From NCBI GenBank assembly GCA_039933215.1, contig JBDTOO010000017.1:1-64000 (forward strand): DNA of 64,000 nt. The letters run 5' to 3'. Shown in pieces: positions 60,201 to 64,000 of the stretch (its first letter is position 1; the number at the start of each line of letters is the position of its first letter). The notes below the pieces were generated by a model. It worked only from the letters and a program-made list of their open reading frames with translations. It did no database searches and was not told the origin of the DNA. The stretch comes from JALYUA01 sp039933215 (lineage in GTDB: Bacteria; Acidobacteriota; Thermoanaerobaculia; UBA5066; Gp7-AA6). A program made the translations under genes and the position numbers.

Positions 60201-61280
60201 CTACGCCGTCGTCTGCCAGTTGTCGCGCGCGCCCACCGGAGGAACCCAGCGCGGCAGCGGCATGAGCAGATGGTCGGAGAGCGCGAACGCGAACGGCTCG
60301 TACATGCTCCTCAGATTGCGGAGCCGTTCGTCGATCGCTTCGCCCGGTTTGAGCGGAGCGCCCGCCTGCAGGAGGGTCTCGCGGAGCCGCACCGCGTCCG
60401 CCGCCGGCAGCCGGTCTTCCGTCGGCGCGCCGGGCTTCAGCCGGAAGACCTGGCTGATGTCGACCAGGGCGTGGCGGGCCATCGCGAATGTCAGGCGCGC
60501 CGAGCGGACCGGCCCGCCCTCGACTCCCGCGATCACGAGCGTGCAGACGTCGAGCACGGTCGTCAGGCCCGCGAGCCACGACTGGTTGTCGTGCTGGGAG
60601 CGGTAGTAGGCGAGGACGGGAAAGGAGATGGTCGTCTCCAGCAGATCGGCGGACCACACCTCCCAGTCGTGCAGCAGCTCGGCGAGGCTCCGTCCCTCCG
60701 TGGGCCCGCCGTGCCGCCGGATGAACTCCGCGGCCGTGGGAGGCGAGCCCGCGCGGGCGTCGAGCAACGCGATCGTGACCTCCCGGCGGGAGAAGGCCTG
60801 GAAGAGAGTGGGCAGGTACCCGACGACGAGCGCGAGAAATCCGAATCCCATCCCGCTCTCGACGAACGAGAGCACGCGCGCCGACGTGGTCGACGGCGTG
60901 ACGTCGCCGAGACCGAGCGTCACGAGCGTCGTCCCGCTGAAGTAGAGGTCGCCCCCGAGATCGCTCAGGCCGCGCGGCATCGAGAGATGGGTGCCGAATC
61001 CCCAGTGCAGAAGGGCGAATCCGAGCACGAGCGCCAGGGCCCAGGCGGCGAGCAGAAGAAGGAGAGACATCGGCCCGAAAATAGAAAGGAAGTTCTCCCG
61101 CGGATTTCCCGCCTCGCGGCGGCGGCCCAGCGCCCGGAAGGGGCGCCAGGTGACGACGTAGAAGAGCCGCGTCAGCCGGAAACCGCGCGACACCCGGTGG
61201 GGCAGGACGATGGTCTCGAAGGCGTCCCAGAGGACGGAGACGATCAGGACGGCACCGCCGGACACGGCGAGGGCATGCAT
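60201..61280 (-). CDS. Two-transmembrane potassium-channel-like protein
   Basis: 359 residues. Segments at the N-terminus (GGAVLIVSVLWDAFETIVL) and after a linker (LLLLLAAWALALVLGFALL) are followed by a pore loop with selectivity filter TLGLGDVTP (family TxGYGD, here Leu for Tyr) and a pore-lining helix (VESGMGFGFLALVVGYLPTLF). The cytoplasmic 200 residues carry no recognisable RCK domain. The Leu-for-Tyr change in the filter may alter ion preference. The gene precedes the acyltransferase with a five-base gap. Confidence 0.85.
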   Translation of the reverse strand: MHALAVSGGAVLIVSVLWDAFETIVLPHRVSRGFRLTRLFYVVTWRPFRALGRRREAGNPRENFLSIFGPMSLLLLLAAWALALVLGFALLHWGFGTHLSMPRGLSDLGGDLYFSGTTLVTLGLGDVTPSTTSARVLSFVESGMGFGFLALVVGYLPTLFQAFSRREVTIALLDARAGSPPTAAEFIRRHGGPTEGRSLAELLHDWEVWSADLLETTISFPVLAYYRSQHDNQSWLAGLTTVLDVCTLVIAGVEGGPVRSARLTFAMARHALVDISQVFRLKPGAPTEDRLPAADAVRLRETLLQAGAPLKPGEAIDERLRNLRSMYEPFAFALSDHLLMPLPRWVPPVGARDNWQTTA

Positions 61281-61323
61281 TGGGACCGCCGAATCTATCG
61301 CAGGCGGCCCTCCGCACGAGGCT

Positions 61324-62040
61324 CTACTTCTTCGGGGGCTTCGAGGGGCGCAGGTCGATCCGCGAGGGGATCGCCCGATCCGGAAACCGCACGAGGTCGG
61401 AGATGGCTTCTGCGACGTCGTCGGGCGAAAGCATCCAGCCGTTCTCGCGGCTGCTGTGCGGACCGTCGAACTCGGTCGCGACGGAGCCGGGCAGCACCGC
61501 CGCCACGCGGATCCCTTCGTGCCGCAGATCGAGCATCGCCGCTTCGGAAAGCCCGAGCAGTCCGAACTTCGACGCGTTGTATGCGGCGCCGCCGGCGAAC
61601 GCGTTGACGGACGCGAGTGAGGCCACGTTGACGATGAACCCGCCGCCGATGGCGCGCATGGCGGGCACGGCGGCGCGGATCGCGTAGAACGGTCCGAACA
61701 GGTTCGTCTCGAGGACCTCGCGAAATCGGTCCGGGGAGATCTCGCCGACGGGTCCGAACTCGCCGATTCCGGCGTTGTTCACCAGGACGTCGAGGCGGCC
61801 GTGGGCGGCCACCGCGAAATCGACCAGCGCTTTTTGATCCTCTTCCGCCCGCGCGTCCGCAGCGCGCCCGGTGATGCTCAGTCCCTCTTTCGCGAAGCCC
61901 TCGACCGCGCGTTTCACCGACCCCTCGGAATGACCCGAGATCACGACCGCGAATCCGTCGCGATGAAGCCGCCGGGCCGTCGCCGCCCCGATCCCGCGCG
62001 TTCCCCCGGTGACGAGCGCGACTCTCTGGTCCTGTTTCAT
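61324..62040 (-). CDS. Short-chain dehydrogenase/reductase
   Basis: 238 residues from ATG 62040 (MKQDQRVALVTGG); earlier ATG/TTG codons give slightly longer forms. The glycine-rich motif VTGGTRGIGAATARRL, VNNAGIGEFGPV, catalytic Ser in NVASLAS and YNASKFG (YxxxK) are complete. The substrate is not evident. It stands 43 bases upstream of the channel gene on the same strand and is divergent from the PLD-type lipoprotein gene. Confidence 0.92.
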   Translation of the reverse strand: MKQDQRVALVTGGTRGIGAATARRLHRDGFAVVISGHSEGSVKRAVEGFAKEGLSITGRAADARAEEDQKALVDFAVAAHGRLDVLVNNAGIGEFGPVGEISPDRFREVLETNLFGPFYAIRAAVPAMRAIGGGFIVNVASLASVNAFAGGAAYNASKFGLLGLSEAAMLDLRHEGIRVAAVLPGSVATEFDGPHSSRENGWMLSPDDVAEAISDLVRFPDRAIPSRIDLRPSKPPKK

Positions 62041-62132
62041 GACGGCCATCCTACCCAAGCGCCCGGCGTTGCGCTTCCAGGGATTTACGGGCCCCGGGAC
62101 GTCCGGGCAGGATTCTTGAATGGGCGCCAGCC

Positions 62133-63410
62133 GTGCGCCGTTCCGCCTTCCATTTTCTCGCCTTCTCCCTCGTCGCGGTTCTGGGCTCTTCCGGCTGCAC
62201 GTTCATCAACAGCATCATCGGCTCGGAGAAGCGCGACGTTTACAAGTTCGACCATCCCTTCACCGTCGAAGACGCCTCGTTCCGGCGCTCGCTCGACAAC
62301 CTGGGCACGGCGATGGTGCCGGGCAATCAGGCGGAGCTCCTGAAGAACGGCGACGAGATCTTTCCGGCGATGACGAAGGACATCCGCGAGGCGAAGGTCT
62401 CCGTCAACCTGGAGACATACATCTTCCAGCCCGACAGGGCCGGCCAGCAGTTCGTCGACGCCATGGTCGAGGCGGCCCGCCGCGGCGTCGAGGTGAGGTT
62501 CCTCGTCGACGCCTGGGGAAGCTCTCTCAAGGGCGGCGTGCAGGAGAAGCTCGAGGCCGCGGGCGTCCGCGTCCGGAAATACCGCCCGCTGAGGCTCTTC
62601 ACGATCTACAAGGTCGGCCGCCGCACCCATCGGAAGATTCTCGTGGTGGACGGGAAGATCGCCTACACCGGAGGGCTCGGGATCGAGGAGCGCTGGCTCG
62701 GCAACGCGCGAAACACGAATGAGTGGCGCGACACGCAGGTGCGCGTCGTCGGACCCGTCGTCGCCCAGATGCAGGCGATCTTCGGGGAGGACTGGACCTA
62801 CACGACGGGCGAGATCCTCGCCGGCGACAAGGTCTACCCGCACATCGAGCCCGTCGGCACGACTGCCTCTCAGGCGATCAAGGCCTCGCGAGGCGACTCG
62901 TCCTCGCTCGCCAAGATGCTCTATTACGTCGCCATCCAGTCGGCGACGAAGAGCATCCTGATCCAGAACGCCTATTTCCTTCCCGACAAGCAGGTCCGCG
63001 ACGCGCTGGTCGCCGCGGTCGGCCGGGGCGTCGACGTCCAGGTCATGGTGCCGGGCCGCCACATCGACCTTCCAATGGTCCGCTTCGCGTCCTGGCTGCA
63101 CTACGGGGAGCTGCTGGCGGGGGGCGTGAAGATCTACGAGTACCGGCGGACCATGATGCACAACAAGACGATGGTCGTCGATTCGCTCTACTCGACGATC
63201 GGCTCGATCAACTTCGACTCTCGATCGATGAGCCGGAACGCCGAGGAGAGCCTCGCCTTCTACGACCGGAGCTTCGCGAAGTCGATGGAAGCGATGTTCG
63301 CCGACGACAGGCGGCATTGCGAACAGATCCGCTTCGAGGACTGGAAGAAGCGCGGCTTTGCCCAGAGGCTGGCCGAGCTCGTGTTCTGGATCTGGGAGCC
63401 GTACTACTGA
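62133..63410 (+). CDS. Phospholipase D/cardiolipin-synthase-like lipoprotein
   Basis: 425 residues from GTG 62133. The N-terminus ends in a lipobox (LVAVLGSSGCT), predicting a lipoprotein. Two HKD motifs are THRKILVVDGKIAYTGG (about 165-180) and MHNKTMVVDSLYSTIGS (about 345-360). The family includes cardiolipin synthases and phospholipase D. A lipid-anchored extracytoplasmic location argues against a classical cytoplasmic-membrane synthase and for action on phospholipids in the periplasm or outer membrane. The next gene starts in its stop codon (TGATG). Confidence 0.88.
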   Translation: MRRSAFHFLAFSLVAVLGSSGCTFINSIIGSEKRDVYKFDHPFTVEDASFRRSLDNLGTAMVPGNQAELLKNGDEIFPAMTKDIREAKVSVNLETYIFQPDRAGQQFVDAMVEAARRGVEVRFLVDAWGSSLKGGVQEKLEAAGVRVRKYRPLRLFTIYKVGRRTHRKILVVDGKIAYTGGLGIEERWLGNARNTNEWRDTQVRVVGPVVAQMQAIFGEDWTYTTGEILAGDKVYPHIEPVGTTASQAIKASRGDSSSLAKMLYYVAIQSATKSILIQNAYFLPDKQVRDALVAAVGRGVDVQVMVPGRHIDLPMVRFASWLHYGELLAGGVKIYEYRRTMMHNKTMVVDSLYSTIGSINFDSRSMSRNAEESLAFYDRSFAKSMEAMFADDRRHCEQIRFEDWKKRGFAQRLAELVFWIWEPYY

Positions 63411-63805
63411 TGCGGCGCTCCGTCGTGTCGGCGGTTCTGTTCCTGGCTGCCGCGGGCGTGTTCGCCGCGACGCGTCCGGAGGTGGAGCAGAGGCGCATCG
63501 ACTTTCTTCTCGACGCCGTCCGCCACGCGAACGCCGTCTTCATCCGCAACGACGCGGAGCATCCGCCCGCGAAAGCGGCGTCGCACCTGAAGTTCAAGCT
63601 GTTCATGGCCGGCGAAAAGGTTCAGACCGCGCGCGACTTCATCGAGGGGGTCGCCACGCGCTCGGAGGAGACGGGGAGGCCGTACCTGATCCGCGTGGCG
63701 GGCGGAAAGCCGCAGCCGCTACGGGACTGGTTGACGGCGCGGTTGAAGGAGCACGAGTCGGCGGCCGCAGCGGTCACGCCGGCGACGACACCGACGGCAC
63801 GTTGA
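63410..63805 (+). CDS. DUF5329-like exported protein
   Basis: 131 residues. A signal peptide (VSAVLFLAAAGVFAA) is followed by a helical domain (RIDFLLDAVRHANAVFIRND, AGEKVQTARDFIEGVATRS) like DUF5329 and an Ala/Thr-rich tail. The start overlaps the stop of the PLD-type gene by one base, so it probably works with that enzyme in the periplasm. Function unknown. Confidence 0.8.
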   Translation: MRRSVVSAVLFLAAAGVFAATRPEVEQRRIDFLLDAVRHANAVFIRNDAEHPPAKAASHLKFKLFMAGEKVQTARDFIEGVATRSEETGRPYLIRVAGGKPQPLRDWLTARLKEHESAAAAVTPATTPTAR

Positions 63806-63894
63806 GCGGCCGTATACAGAGACTCCTGCGCGTTCTCGGGGCTGGCTTTGGAGCGGACGGCTGAATCGAGCCTTCCCTCACCGAACTGAAGCGG

Positions 63895-64000
63895 TCAGGA
63901 GACCGTTCGGACCCGAGCCGGTCCCCCCGTTCTTTCCCCGGGCTGAATCGCCCAATACAGAAGCCCCGAGGCGAAGAAGCCCACGAACCAGCCGTAGTCG
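63895..64000 (-). CDS. C-terminal fragment of a probable NCS1-type permease
   Basis: Only the last 34 residues lie in the window: DYGWFVGFFASGLLYWAI, then a hydrophilic Gly/Arg tail to the TGA. The pattern YGWFVGFF is typical of the last membrane segment of nucleobase/hydantoin permeases. The family call rests on this short stretch alone. Confidence 0.5.
   Translation of the reverse strand, partial: DYGWFVGFFASGLLYWAIQPGERTGGPARVRTVS

Overview
The window is about 64 kb of GC-rich (roughly 68-70 %), gene-dense bacterial chromosome. I see no rRNA, tRNA, CRISPR array, transposase, integrase or prophage gene. An Oar-like TonB-dependent receptor with an N-terminal carboxypeptidase-regulatory domain, tandem Asp-box/VPS10 proteins, DUF2911-TPR, DUF885, a DUF4097 protein, and an HlyD/ABC/FtsX exporter with an NtrC-NtrY pair together suggest Acidobacteriota (Thermoanaerobaculia-like) or a close relative. 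This placement is an inference from gene content, not from a marker gene.

Layout. 1-5.4 kb: two secreted Asp-box propeller paralogues and a low-complexity secreted protein (all minus). 5.6-9.1 kb: an ECF sigma factor translationally coupled to a methyltransferase carrying a C-terminal Ada-type Cys4 domain; GspA/GspB-like proteins; a small helical protein. 9.2-16.4 kb: a TPR/FG-GAP secreted protein, a DUF1579-like protein, an AraC regulator, a YpdA-like reductase, two alpha/beta hydrolases and a DUF4097 protein. 16.4-24.3 kb: a sigma-54 exporter locus (operator cluster, -24/-12 promoter, HlyD, ATPase, two permeases, NtrC-type activator, NtrY-like kinase). 24.3-30.9 kb: Gfo/Idh/MocA oxidoreductase, HD hydrolase, M49-like peptidase, desaturase, FadI-like thiolase. 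30.9-37.1 kb: an OmpR-type two-component system beside an S41 protease/serine hydrolase pair, with matching predicted promoters, then DUF2911-TPR. 37.2-44.7 kb: a DCC/lipase-maturation-factor fusion, a flavin amine oxidase, a small hypothetical protein, serC, serA and DUF1015. 44.9-49.4 kb: a TAP-like hydrolase and the TonB-dependent receptor. 49.8-53.7 kb: a hypothetical protein, a MOSC protein, a frameshifted dehydrogenase, and a three-gene unit (47-residue peptide, sigma-like protein, TPR protein). 53.8-64 kb: a zincin/DUF885 pair, a PLP decarboxylase, an acyltransferase, an ion channel, an SDR, a PLD-type lipoprotein, a DUF5329-like protein and the tail of an NCS1-type permease.

The genome is compact: at least nine gene pairs overlap by four bases (ATGA, GTGA or TTGA), so translational coupling is the normal arrangement. 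Many products carry signal peptides and are hydrolases, which fits an organism that degrades peptides and polymers outside the cell. The items most worth following are the dispersed post-stop hairpin element with compensatory changes, the twin predicted promoters of the OmpR-type system, the sigma-54 control region, the reversed Ada fusion coupled to an ECF sigma factor, and the 47-residue peptide operon.
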